DNA of 64,000 nucleotides from Kordiimonas sp. (GTDB taxonomy: Bacteria; Pseudomonadota; Alphaproteobacteria; Sphingomonadales; Emcibacteraceae): contig PADB01000010.1 of the NCBI GenBank assembly GCA_002700365.1, positions 482,504 to 546,503 on the forward strand, read 5' to 3'. The stretch's first letter is position 1. Every line of letters begins with the position of its first letter. This document shows, piece after piece, positions 9,863 through 18,380 of the stretch. The position numbers were made by a program, and so were the translations under genes. Below the pieces are notes generated by a model, which saw only the letters and a program-made list of their open reading frames with translations, was not told the DNA's origin and ran no database searches.

Positions 9863-10042
9863 ATGGCTGATTATAAGGTCACACTGCAGGCAGACCTAAA
9901 GCGAGGTACTTTTTATTGGGTAACCACTGTCTCCGCCTCTAGCGAAGACGAAGCAATCATTGCCGCAGAACATAAATTCATGGAAGAAGTTGCAAAAACC
10001 ACTGACTTCGAATTCAACGAATTTGATGTCGAGAATCTATAG
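9863..10042 (+). CDS. Small acidic protein of unknown function
   Basis: 59 residues starting MADYKVTLQADLKRGTFYWV. An upstream in-frame ATG at 9848 is possible, but the AAAGG at 9851-9855 is correctly spaced for 9863. The sequence alternates beta-like and helical segments (EDEAIIAAEHKFMEE), like small DUF-type single-domain proteins. No family is recognised. It converges with the lipoprotein gene whose stop is 10 bases away. Confidence 0.6.
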   Translation: MADYKVTLQADLKRGTFYWVTTVSASSEDEAIIAAEHKFMEEVAKTTDFEFNEFDVENL

Positions 10043-10051
10043 AAAGAATAA

Positions 10052-10705
10052 TCAGGGCCGGACCGTTTGCGGTGACCATCCCTCCGCCCATTGTGACGCA
10101 GGAACAATTTCCGGGGCAATTCCATTGCCATGGAACCAGCTATCAACCACATAATGGCCGGGCCCTTCTATATCATTATCACTGTTCTTTTCGTGGATTG
10201 TGGCCGTATTGTGGGGCCACCCATCAAAAACATATCCACGACGCAACGGGTGTCCCACCCGATGCCAGCGCAACATGCCGGCCCGGCTCAGCATGTTTAA
10301 ATATGTTGTTGTATTAAAGGCCTCATCAATACAATCCATTTGACCACTCGTGTTCAGATTGACAATCTGCGCACCCGGGGCATCATTTTCGGTATTTGTT
10401 TTCGGCCCGACAATCTGTTCAATGCGCGACACGGCCACCGCCAAAGCACGGCGTTCCGCAGCTGCATCTTCAGGTGCAGGGTCAAACGCTGCCAACACCG
10501 ACTGCCATTCCTCTGCCGTCATATTAATACGTAAATATCGCGTACAGCCATATCCCTTACAAACACCAAACGCCGCTGGCGTTTGTTCTGTTGTCTGATA
10601 TTTTTCCAACAATCCTTTGGATGGTGAACCGCCGCACCCTGTTAGAAACAGCAGGCTGAAAAATATTAAACAGCAACGCACCACATGCGGAAAACCGGTT
10701 TCCAT
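10052..10705 (-). CDS. Lipoprotein with putative Cys-His-Asp (transglutaminase-like) site
   Basis: 217 residues with a lipoprotein signal: hydrophobic core then lipobox LTGC with Cys24. The mature part contains QMDCIDEAFNTTTYLNM, then PHNTATIHE and GHYVVDSWFHGNG. This order (Cys at a helix start, His, then Asp on a strand) is that of papain-fold/transglutaminase-like proteins. That reading is an inference from pattern, not a family match. Asp after Gly-Gly (GCGG) at the mature end does not suggest inner-membrane retention. It is the last gene of the porin-FMN-binding-PepSY set, one base from the gene before it. Confidence 0.65.
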   Translation of the reverse strand: METGFPHVVRCCLIFFSLLFLTGCGGSPSKGLLEKYQTTEQTPAAFGVCKGYGCTRYLRINMTAEEWQSVLAAFDPAPEDAAAERRALAVAVSRIEQIVGPKTNTENDAPGAQIVNLNTSGQMDCIDEAFNTTTYLNMLSRAGMLRWHRVGHPLRRGYVFDGWPHNTATIHEKNSDNDIEGPGHYVVDSWFHGNGIAPEIVPASQWAEGWSPQTVRP

Positions 10706-10706
10706 T

Positions 10707-11513
10707 TTATCCCGCCTTTTTCTTCACCTGTGGCCGCATACGAAACAACCCGCTCACCAACAGAAATAATACACCCAAGGCCGTCACATCCATCACCCAT
10801 ACCCCCAGTGTGCCAAAAATGCGGCCCGTATGTACGTCATAAAAAAACTGTGTCAATAACACGCCCTGTTCATAATAAGCATCCATGACATCGGCCGTAA
10901 TCTTTTCAGGGGCACCCTGTGGCCTGGACCAGAGTATCTCCTGACCGGCGGGCTGTGCAATTGCTGTCCAGCTCATCAAGGAGGCATCTGCCACAAACTG
11001 GCCGTATGCCGTATTAATAATAACCGCCCGATTGCCATTCTGACCGATGGCCGTCATGCGTCCCGGCAATAATGCCAATCCTATTCTTTCGATTAACTGC
11101 CCATCCGGTGACATCAACACTAAGCTGTCAGCGGTTGCAACCACAAAAAAATCATCCACCATCACCGCGCCCAACACATGATCACTAACCCCGGCATCGC
11201 CATCAATAGTTGTACCATTGAGATAGAGGCGATTATCAACCTTACTCAGCCAATGCGGGCCGATCTGGTAATGTTGCACACCATCCGTAGGGGCAGGCCG
11301 GTACCAACTGGTTAGCCAGCTACTGCCTAAACGCACTTCCTCAATGCCCCAATCGGTACTCCGGTGCATTAACACGCCCGTCACCACGAGAAACAGTAAA
11401 AATAGGCTAATGGCATAGCCCACACGACGATGCAACCGCCGGATTGTGACCTGTTTTACCGATGCAAAGGGTGTGGTTTTGTTATCATTTGCGGCCATAC
11501 GGCGTGTGTCCAT
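10707..11513 (-). CDS. PepSY-associated transmembrane protein
   Basis: 268 residues. An N-terminal helix (VGYAISLFLLFLVVTGVLMH) preceded by RRLHRRVG is the signature of PepSY-associated TM proteins (R..H...G....F...TG...N/H). A large periplasmic beta-rich domain follows and a second helix (VWVMDVTALGVLFLLVSGLF) ends the protein with a basic tail. PepSY TM proteins commonly act in membrane electron transfer, including siderophore-iron reduction. The start overlaps the end of the FMN-binding gene by 29 bases; ATG at 11498 is an alternative. Context suggests it receives or gives electrons to the flavoprotein. Confidence 0.75.
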   Translation of the reverse strand: MDTRRMAANDNKTTPFASVKQVTIRRLHRRVGYAISLFLLFLVVTGVLMHRSTDWGIEEVRLGSSWLTSWYRPAPTDGVQHYQIGPHWLSKVDNRLYLNGTTIDGDAGVSDHVLGAVMVDDFFVVATADSLVLMSPDGQLIERIGLALLPGRMTAIGQNGNRAVIINTAYGQFVADASLMSWTAIAQPAGQEILWSRPQGAPEKITADVMDAYYEQGVLLTQFFYDVHTGRIFGTLGVWVMDVTALGVLFLLVSGLFRMRPQVKKKAG

Positions 11514-12030
11514 GTAAGAAAAGGGCCAAGCGCGCCTGCCGCCTTAAGGCATTCACAGAAAGGGTCGCTCCGGATATTCCATCCACTTTCTCGCTTAATT
11601 GCTGCCTGCTCGTCAAGCGTTGACCGTAAAATTGCTTGGTAAAAAAGTCATGTTGCACTTCCCATCCATGACTTTCGCGGTATATCAATACCTTTAATTG
11701 TTCAATTTTATCGGCCTGCACCACGATTCCTGTTGTAATCGGCCGGACTTTACCGATCTCGTCCAAAATCCAGACCGTTTTATTATCCCGTCCCCAGTAC
11801 CGCATCCTCAGCACCCCGAGTTTACGTCCTATAATCTTCTGGATCTCCGCCTGACGTTCCGGCGTCAACCATAGAACCTGAGGGGCAGGGGCTTGTCCGC
11901 CAAAAGACTGGTTCACGAAATCAGCCGGGCTCTGCAAGATATCATTTGCCAATGCCACAGAAGATACAGAACAAATAAACATCACCGAAACAATGGCGAT
12001 TATTTTTCTATGGCACCGCTTTAACGTCAT
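11485..12030 (-). CDS. Exported FMN-binding domain protein (ApbE target)
   Basis: 181 residues with a Sec signal peptide (IIAIVSVMFICSVSSVALA). The C-terminal half carries VDGISGATLSVNAL, which fits the D-x(2)-S/T-G-A-T flavinylation motif of FMN-binding domains, in which a Thr is covalently linked to FMN by ApbE. The preceding region (IGKVRPITTGIVVQ) also fits that fold. A gene for ApbE is 1.5 kb away, divergent. It is therefore likely a periplasmic covalent flavoprotein passing electrons with the PepSY partner, which overlaps it. Confidence 0.85.
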   Translation of the reverse strand: MTLKRCHRKIIAIVSVMFICSVSSVALANDILQSPADFVNQSFGGQAPAPQVLWLTPERQAEIQKIIGRKLGVLRMRYWGRDNKTVWILDEIGKVRPITTGIVVQADKIEQLKVLIYRESHGWEVQHDFFTKQFYGQRLTSRQQLSEKVDGISGATLSVNALRRQARLALFLHGHTPYGRK

Positions 12031-12058
12031 TTCTTCTCTATCCTGCGGGAAAAATGTG

Positions 12059-12086
12059 ATGCAGGCGGGTGCGCACCCGCCTGCAT
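12059..12086. terminator. 28-bp perfect palindrome between porin and FMN-binding gene
   Basis: Arms ATGCAGGCGGGTGC and GCACCCGCCTGCAT meet without a fixed loop. On the minus strand, the direction of both flanking genes, it is followed by ATCACATTTTT, so it could terminate a portion of the porin transcripts and let the rest enter the three downstream genes. Protection of the porin mRNA 3' end is an equal alternative. Confidence 0.55.
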
Positions 12087-12118
12087 AAGTCGCTTGTCGT
12101 TATGTTCGCAATTCCGCC

Positions 12119-13381
12119 TTAGAATTGATAACCAACACCCAAATTAATGGTGTCATCTTCCTTGGCAGCATTATCAAAGTCGTCAAACACATAATCCAGT
12201 TTAAAGACCACATTATCAATCGGCCAATAATTTACCCCAATGGTCGTTTGCCGATAGGCACTGGCCGTATTATCGCCGGCTTCATTATCCCAACGGCTAT
12301 AACGCGCGAAGACCCCAACGGCCCCTTCATTGCCGAGATTAATTTTATAAGATGGCTCAACATACCAACCAACCTGTTCGTCACGTCCCAATGCCTCGGC
12401 ACCGGCCCCTGACAGGTCCCAACGGGCATAAAGTGCGCGCAGGCCAAATGTCCCTGCATTGCCCAGCTCCCGTTCAATATCGGCATGTACCTCAAATAAA
12501 GTGGCATCGACACTATCGGCATCCTGACCCTGACGCAGGTCAGCCTGATACTGGGCCGTAGCCCCTAATTCCACGCCGGGAATGCCGGTATATTTCAAAC
12601 GTGCTGTGATCGCACCATCTTCTGCGGTGGCCTTTGCCACTTTCTGGCGGCCTCCACGGATTTTATAATCGTCACCGACATTTAACCCGGAATGCGCCAT
12701 CAGGTCATATGAGAAACCCTCACCGAACTGACCGCTTAGCCCCAGACCCGCTTCCCACCATGTGGTTGGAATGATGTTCTTTTCAACATTATTGCGTTCT
12801 ACACCATAAAATGTATTCGGCTCATGCACTTCATTTAAGATACCAACAGGTACCAACATCACCCCGGCACGGGCCTGCGTTTGTTTATTCAGATCAAATT
12901 CGACAAAGGCCTGTTCCAATTCAACTTCACCAGGCTTGCCATCTCCGGATAAGGCATGCTCAATTTCCAGTTCAGAGAAGAAACGAATGCGGTCGGTAAA
13001 CTCATGACCAAAAAACAGGACAAAACGGTGAAAATCGATTTGGTCATCGCCTTTCTTGCCGCCGTTGTAATGCAATTCGCCATAACCACCTATGCTGGTC
13101 TTATTCTGTGATGCGCTAGCACCTCCCGCCATAACCTGCTCTACGGCCGCACCGGTTGCTTCCACTTTACTATCTGTTTCTGCAATTTTCTGGCTATTCA
13201 CTTCTAAGGACTTTGTTGTCGCCCCCATCATTTTTTTCAGGGCCTGAATTTCCTGCTGCTGTTGCTGGATCATCTGCCACATCTGTTCACGTGTGGGCAT
13301 TTCTGCGGCCTGCGCCATTGACATGGACGCCCAGACCAATGCTGTTGTCGCCACCCCGGTCTTTAACATTTTGCGTGTCAT
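12119..13381 (-). CDS. Outer-membrane porin with N-terminal coiled coil
   Basis: 420 residues: Sec signal (ATTALVWASMSMAQAA), then a Gln-rich coiled coil (residues ~30-85) and a beta barrel of alternating strands starting GGYGELHYN and ending in GVGYQF with terminal Phe. This is the layout of OprO/OprP-like and related porins, with a trimerisation coil before the barrel. The substrate cannot be read from sequence. It is the first gene downstream of two Fur-like boxes, so a role in iron-limited growth is plausible. A hairpin separates it from the FMN-binding gene. Confidence 0.85.
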   Translation of the reverse strand: MTRKMLKTGVATTALVWASMSMAQAAEMPTREQMWQMIQQQQQEIQALKKMMGATTKSLEVNSQKIAETDSKVEATGAAVEQVMAGGASASQNKTSIGGYGELHYNGGKKGDDQIDFHRFVLFFGHEFTDRIRFFSELEIEHALSGDGKPGEVELEQAFVEFDLNKQTQARAGVMLVPVGILNEVHEPNTFYGVERNNVEKNIIPTTWWEAGLGLSGQFGEGFSYDLMAHSGLNVGDDYKIRGGRQKVAKATAEDGAITARLKYTGIPGVELGATAQYQADLRQGQDADSVDATLFEVHADIERELGNAGTFGLRALYARWDLSGAGAEALGRDEQVGWYVEPSYKINLGNEGAVGVFARYSRWDNEAGDNTASAYRQTTIGVNYWPIDNVVFKLDYVFDDFDNAAKEDDTINLGVGYQF

Positions 13382-13417
13382 TTATTTTCCTCACTTAATC
13401 GTACTTTAGAACTTTTC

Positions 13418-13436
13418 TATATTAATAATCATTATC
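13418..13436. promoter_or_regulatory. Fur-box-like site 1
   Basis: TATATTAATAATCATTATC matches the 19-bp Fur consensus GATAATGATAATCATTATC at 16 of 19 positions, with the right half nearly perfect. It lies 37 bases upstream of the porin start and about 100 upstream of apbE. Alphaproteobacteria may use Irr or RirA in place of Fur for iron, so the regulator identity is inferred. Confidence 0.65.
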
Positions 13437-13462
13437 AATTTATCCGTCCGAAGCTTGATATC

Positions 13463-13481
13463 AAAAATGATTTTCATTCTC
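13463..13481. promoter_or_regulatory. Fur-box-like site 2
   Basis: The site with core ATGATTTTCATTCTC matches the 19-bp Fur consensus at 14 of 19 positions. It is 57 bases upstream of apbE, 45 bases (about four helical turns) from site 1, between divergent genes. Confidence 0.5.
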
Positions 13482-13537
13482 AACTAAAATATGTCATTTT
13501 CTTTTCATGACAGTAATTTCGTGATACCGAACAAGAA

Positions 13538-14569
13538 ATGAGAACAGAAAAAACAACCATCCTCCCCCGTCGACGCCTGCTGAAGATGCTCGCTGCCTCA
13601 ACTTTGCTGCCTCTTTGCACAGGCACGCCACTTGCTGCTCAGGCGACGACCCCCTCCGTCCAACCCATCCACTGGAACGGTTATCTGTTGGGGGCTGACA
13701 GCCAGCTCACCATATATCACCCTGATCGCCAACACGGAGAATTGCTGTTACAGGATGCCATTCGTGAAGCACAACGTCTGGAAAAAATCTTCAGTCTTTA
13801 TTTGCCGAATTCTGAAATTTCCCATCTCAACAGGCAGGGCTTTCTAGCAAGCCCTTCTCCTGATTTCGTTGATCTATCTCAATTTGCCAAAAGTATCTGT
13901 GCAGCCACGGACGGCAAATTTGATATCACTATTCAACCGTTATGGGCTTTTCTCAAAAATCACTTTCACCGCAACCCGGCATCAATCGCACCGGCTACTC
14001 TTGAACTCGAACAAATTGCGCAGCGTATTGACTGGCAGGCTTACACGCTGACAAAAGAAAGAATCTCGTTTGGCAAACCGCAAATGGCCCTGACCCTGAA
14101 CGGTATTGCCCAAGGCTACATTACGGATAAAGTCGCCGCAATATTACGGCAGGGTGGATTAAAGCATGTATTAATCGACATGGGAGAACATCGCGCTATA
14201 GGACAACACCCCGATGGCCGTCCATGGACAATCGGTGTACTAAATCCGGAACAGCCTTATGAAATATCCCGGCATATTCCCTTGCAGGATCATGCCATGG
14301 CCACATCCGGTGGCTATGGCATGACCTTTGACAAGGCGGGCAATTGGCATCATATCCTGGATCCCCTCAACCACAGGAGTTCCAACCTGTATCGTTCTGT
14401 CACTGTCATTGCGGCAACCGCCACGAAAGCCGATGGCTGGTCAACAGCCTTCACACTTTTATCGCCGGACGCAATCCAGCAACATATCAACCGCGAACGG
14501 GACATGCGGGTCTTGGTCACATATAAAAATGGCGCGCAGCAATGGTTTTCGCCGCGCGCCTTTACTTAA
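13538..14569 (+). CDS. apbE: FAD:protein FMN transferase ApbE
   Basis: 343 residues. The N terminus RRRLLKMLAASTLLPLC is a Tat-like or Sec signal, placing it in the periplasm. ApbE signatures are visible: LTLNGIAQGYITDKV (the G-G/N-I-A-K/Q-G-Y motif), HILDPLN near residue 272, and the Mg-binding ATATKADGWSTAFTLL. It transfers FMN from FAD to the Thr of the FMN-binding motif. The FMN-binding protein of the divergent operon is its expected substrate. The RBS is weak. A GC-rich hairpin (14531-14560) overlaps its last codons and may serve as terminator. Confidence 0.93.
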   Translation: MRTEKTTILPRRRLLKMLAASTLLPLCTGTPLAAQATTPSVQPIHWNGYLLGADSQLTIYHPDRQHGELLLQDAIREAQRLEKIFSLYLPNSEISHLNRQGFLASPSPDFVDLSQFAKSICAATDGKFDITIQPLWAFLKNHFHRNPASIAPATLELEQIAQRIDWQAYTLTKERISFGKPQMALTLNGIAQGYITDKVAAILRQGGLKHVLIDMGEHRAIGQHPDGRPWTIGVLNPEQPYEISRHIPLQDHAMATSGGYGMTFDKAGNWHHILDPLNHRSSNLYRSVTVIAATATKADGWSTAFTLLSPDAIQQHINRERDMRVLVTYKNGAQQWFSPRAFT

Positions 14570-14593
14570 TGATCTTTAGCCTTTTGAGTCAGA

Positions 14594-15241
14594 TTAATTC
14601 ACTTCTGTGCTCAAGGATGCGAACTGGTCTGTTTTCTGATCCAGTGCCAGAACCTCACCCGCCTCAATATCAAAAAACCAGCCATGAATGGATAGATCAC
14701 CCGTATTCACGCGGTCCCGCACCCAATCAAATGTCATCAGATTATCCAGACTGACCCGTACACCTTCCAATTCCAGCTCACGGACGCGGCGCTCCTCGCT
14801 GTCCTGCCCAAATTTACGGTCGACCCTTTTTCGGGCTTCTGAAATCGCCTTCATCCAGGGAAGGATAAAATCACCGCCTGTATCTTTATTAATATCCCCG
14901 CTCATCAAGGCTTTAATCCCGCCACAATGGGCATGTCCCATAACGATAATATGCTTTACTTCCAAATGGCACACCGCGAATTCCAGTGCCGCGCTAGTCC
15001 CGTGGCTTTCGCCGTCCGCCTTATACGGTGGCACCAAATTCGCGACATTTCGCACAACAAACATGGAACCCGGGTCCGCCTGCGTAATCATATTTGGATC
15101 AACGCGACTATCGCAACATGACACCATCATAACATCCGGGGATTGTCCTTCAGTCACAAGCTTCTGAAACAATGCTTTGTGTGCTTCAAAATCACCTGAA
15201 CGGAACGATTGATACCCTTTTAGCAAATCATCAAACGACAC
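14594..15241 (-). CDS. Beta-class carbonic anhydrase
   Basis: Hydrates CO2 to bicarbonate with a zinc ion. The ligands are Cys42 with the Asp44-Arg46 dyad (SCCDSR), His103 and Cys106 (GHAHCGG). I chose GTG at 15241: it follows AAGGAG by six bases and gives MSFDDLLKGYQSF, the usual family N terminus. The longer frame upstream to 15325 lacks both. 215 residues is normal. Bicarbonate made here can feed pyruvate carboxylase, encoded earlier in this window. The gene converges with apbE. Confidence 0.93.
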   Translation of the reverse strand: MSFDDLLKGYQSFRSGDFEAHKALFQKLVTEGQSPDVMMVSCCDSRVDPNMITQADPGSMFVVRNVANLVPPYKADGESHGTSAALEFAVCHLEVKHIIVMGHAHCGGIKALMSGDINKDTGGDFILPWMKAISEARKRVDRKFGQDSEERRVRELELEGVRVSLDNLMTFDWVRDRVNTGDLSIHGWFFDIEAGEVLALDQKTDQFASLSTEVN

Positions 15242-15390
15242 ACTGATCTCCTTTTTCTTCTGCCTTGTTATACCCATTAGATCTACAAAACATCCGCCGA
15301 CAAACAGCATTATTTTGCGGCGCAAAAAACGTCCTTTTCACCATATAGGGAGGAAAAGCAGAATGTGAAGAAAAAAAGACTCTTTTCGTA

Positions 15391-16242
15391 TTATTTAAAT
15401 ACGACGGTCTTAATGCCATTTCGTAAGACACGATGTTGTGCAAAATATTGCACCGCGCGGGCCAGAACCCGACACTCCGTATCTTGACCGCGGTGGACCA
15501 TATCTTCCGGGCCATACGTATGGTCTACATGTTCCACAGCCTGTTCGATAATTGGTCCTTCATCAAGGTCAGCCGTCACAAAATGCGCCGTCGCACCAAT
15601 GATTTTCACCCCACGGGCATGGGCCTGATGATAGGGCTTGGCCCCCTTGAACCCGGGCAAAAAGCTGTGATGAATATTGATAACGCGGTCCTGCAACTTA
15701 TCGCACATTTGTTCTGACAGCACCTGCATATACCGCGCCAGAACAACCAGATCCACATCATGTTCATCGATAATATTCAGCAGCTTTTCTTCCTGTACCC
15801 CCTTGGTTTCTTTGGTGACTGGCAAATGATAAAATGGCAATTCGTGCCAGACAGCTACCTGCTCAAAATCCGTATGATTGGAGACAATCCCCACAATATC
15901 CACGGGCAGAAAACCACTTCGCCACCGATACAGCAGGTCATTAAGGCAATGACCAAAACGTGACACCATCAATAAAACCCGCGTTTTAATGGCCGAATCA
16001 TAAATATGCCATTCCATAGCAAAACGTTCGCCAACCGGGGTGAAGTCCTGAATTAATTGTGCCAGTGTGACCTGACGTTCACGGGCCTCAAAGACAACAC
16101 GCATGAAAAATTGATTGGTAATCGGGTCACCGTACTGGGCTGATTCTTTTACAAAGCAACCGCGCTCTGTCAAAAAACCGGAAATCGCCGCCACAAGGCC
16201 CATCTTATCATCACAGGAAATAGTCAGAATATAATCAGACAT
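15391..16242 (-). CDS. purU: Formyltetrahydrofolate deformylase
   Basis: Hydrolyses 10-formyl-THF to formate and THF, balancing one-carbon pools. 283 residues: an N-terminal ACT domain (ILTISCDDKMGLVAAISGFL) and a formyltransferase-fold domain with INIHHSFLPGFKGAKPY and GATAHFVTADLDEGPII, which hold the catalytic Asn/His/Asp set (N of INIHH, H of HHSF, D of ADLDEG). The gene is monocistronic; 149 bases separate it from the carbonic anhydrase start. Confidence 0.95.
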   Translation of the reverse strand: MSDYILTISCDDKMGLVAAISGFLTERGCFVKESAQYGDPITNQFFMRVVFEARERQVTLAQLIQDFTPVGERFAMEWHIYDSAIKTRVLLMVSRFGHCLNDLLYRWRSGFLPVDIVGIVSNHTDFEQVAVWHELPFYHLPVTKETKGVQEEKLLNIIDEHDVDLVVLARYMQVLSEQMCDKLQDRVINIHHSFLPGFKGAKPYHQAHARGVKIIGATAHFVTADLDEGPIIEQAVEHVDHTYGPEDMVHRGQDTECRVLARAVQYFAQHRVLRNGIKTVVFK

Positions 16243-16424
16243 ATCGTTTCTATATCTTTATGCTCATCATCGGATCAAACAATATTTATAAAGGTCGCCG
16301 CGCATCTTTAGCAAAGTGCAAATCAAACGCCTGGCACCGTAATACGTAAAAAGCGTGACATATTGTCACTGAAACCATTAAAACTTCAACAATAAGCAAC
16401 GGTTTTATTAAAAAAAGCACATTA

Positions 16425-18335
16425 ATGGTCACCAGTCCCGCATCAGATATCTGGCTTTTATTTGAAAACACCCTCCCGCCGACAAAGGCCGGATCAGGCA
16501 AGAAGCCCCATGCCGTATATTATCAGAACCCGGAAAAGGTCATTACGGCACGAACGGCACAAGAACTCACCGCCGCCTACGCCGCACTACAACAATCCCT
16601 CGATCAGGGATATCACGCCGCAGGGTGGGTTGCCTATGAAGCCGGGTTGATGCGGGAAGCACGCCTTTCCCCACTGGCCCCCGCCACCCTCCCCGGTGGC
16701 TATATGTGGATGGGCCTGTTTAAAGAACAGCATCGTCTTGACCAACAAACCGCAAATGCATTCTGGAAAGAAAAAAAACAGCGCGGATCACAGGGTTATG
16801 TTTTACGTAATAACCGCCTCTCACAAAGCAAGGCCGACTATACTTCCGCCTTACGCCGTATACAGGACTATCTTCAGGCCGGGGATGTCTATCAGGTCAA
16901 CTATACGCTGAAAAGGCTCTTTGACCTTTATGGCAGTGCCGAAGATTTCTACATCGCCCTGCGCCAAACCCAACCCGTTGGCTATAGTGCCTATCTGCAT
17001 CTGGAGAATCAGCATGTTTTATCCCTGTCTCCGGAACTGTTTATCCATAAAAAAGCCGAGCTGATTACAACCCGCCCGATGAAAGGTACATCCCCACGCG
17101 GTATGGGCTGGGCAGATGACCAGCAGCTCCATCACGCCCTGCAGCATGATGAAAAAAACCGCGCCGAAAATTTAATGATTGTCGACCTGTTGCGTAACGA
17201 TCTGGGGCGTCTGGCAAAAATCGGCAGTGTCAATGTTCCCCACCTCTATGATGTGGAACAATACCGCAGCGTCTTACAAATGACCTCCACAATCACCGCT
17301 GAGCTACGCGATGACCTGGGGCCGCTTGATGTCTTAAAATCGCTTTTTCCCTGTGGTTCCATTACCGGCGCCCCCAAAATTCGAGCCATGGAAATTATTG
17401 ACGAACTGGAAACAGCCCCCCGCGGGATTTACACAGGAACTATCGGCTATATCACGCCAGAAGGCGACATGCAGTTTAGCATTCCCATTCGCACCATCAC
17501 GCTTACCCCAACGGGCATTTCTCAGGCTCATAGTACTTCCTCGCCGGAATCACATCCCGCCTATCATGGTGAAATGGGAATAGGGAGCGGCATTGTCGCC
17601 GATTCTGACCCGGAAACCGAATATCAGGAATGCCTTCTAAAGGGGCAATTCGCCTTTAACCCCTCCCCACGATACGACCTGATTGAAACGCTGCGCTGGA
17701 CCCGGAAAGAAGGTTATTACCTCAAGGCGCAACATTTTGACCGCCTGGAAAAATCAGCCGCTTATTTCGGTTATCCTTACGACCCGGCAGAACTGACTTC
17801 TTTGTTAGACATGCAGGAAAATAGCCTTCTGAACAACGAACAGGACATTGCCTCCAACCCATGGCGCATCCGCGTTCTCCTGTCCCCCCTTGGTGCCTTA
17901 TCCATTACCGCCACACAGATGGATACCACGCCCCTTTCCCCGCCCGCAAACTATCCCCACATCTGCCTTTCTGCCACAACCGTCCAGCGCGATAATATCT
18001 TCCTCTATCACAAGACAACACAGCGTAAATTTTATGATGACGCCCTCTCCCGGGCGCGCGCAGAAAATGGTTGTATTGATGTCATCTTTACCAATGAAAA
18101 CGGTGAACTAACCGAAGGGGCGATTAGTAATATCTTTGTGGAAAAAAATGGCCGCCTCTATACGCCGCCACAACACTGCGGCTTACTCGCCGGCACACTT
18201 CGCCAATCGCTACTGGATGATCCCACAGTGGATTTGACAGAAAAAGTCCTGACCCCTGATGACCTTAAAACAGCAGATCGCCTATTCATCGGTAATGCCC
18301 TACGCGGCCTCATCGAAGTCCGGCTTCAGACCTGA
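16425..18335 (+). CDS. pabB: Fused aminodeoxychorismate synthase component I / aminodeoxychorismate lyase
   Basis: 636 residues with two folate-pathway enzymes in one chain. Residues ~130-405 are the chorismate-binding domain, with PCGSITGAPKIRAMEIIDEL and GIYTGTIGYITPEG. Residues ~415-636 are a class IV aminotransferase fold with EGAISNIFVEKNG and GLLAGTLRQSLL, fitting PabC. Together they turn chorismate plus glutamine-derived ammonia into 4-aminobenzoate. The PabA glutaminase is not in the window. The PabB-PabC fusion is known in many alphaproteobacteria. Confidence 0.93.
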   Translation: MVTSPASDIWLLFENTLPPTKAGSGKKPHAVYYQNPEKVITARTAQELTAAYAALQQSLDQGYHAAGWVAYEAGLMREARLSPLAPATLPGGYMWMGLFKEQHRLDQQTANAFWKEKKQRGSQGYVLRNNRLSQSKADYTSALRRIQDYLQAGDVYQVNYTLKRLFDLYGSAEDFYIALRQTQPVGYSAYLHLENQHVLSLSPELFIHKKAELITTRPMKGTSPRGMGWADDQQLHHALQHDEKNRAENLMIVDLLRNDLGRLAKIGSVNVPHLYDVEQYRSVLQMTSTITAELRDDLGPLDVLKSLFPCGSITGAPKIRAMEIIDELETAPRGIYTGTIGYITPEGDMQFSIPIRTITLTPTGISQAHSTSSPESHPAYHGEMGIGSGIVADSDPETEYQECLLKGQFAFNPSPRYDLIETLRWTRKEGYYLKAQHFDRLEKSAAYFGYPYDPAELTSLLDMQENSLLNNEQDIASNPWRIRVLLSPLGALSITATQMDTTPLSPPANYPHICLSATTVQRDNIFLYHKTTQRKFYDDALSRARAENGCIDVIFTNENGELTEGAISNIFVEKNGRLYTPPQHCGLLAGTLRQSLLDDPTVDLTEKVLTPDDLKTADRLFIGNALRGLIEVRLQT

Positions 18336-18380
18336 ATTAAAGTCTACCGTCCCCCCCCTATGGGCAACCCTACTATCAGC

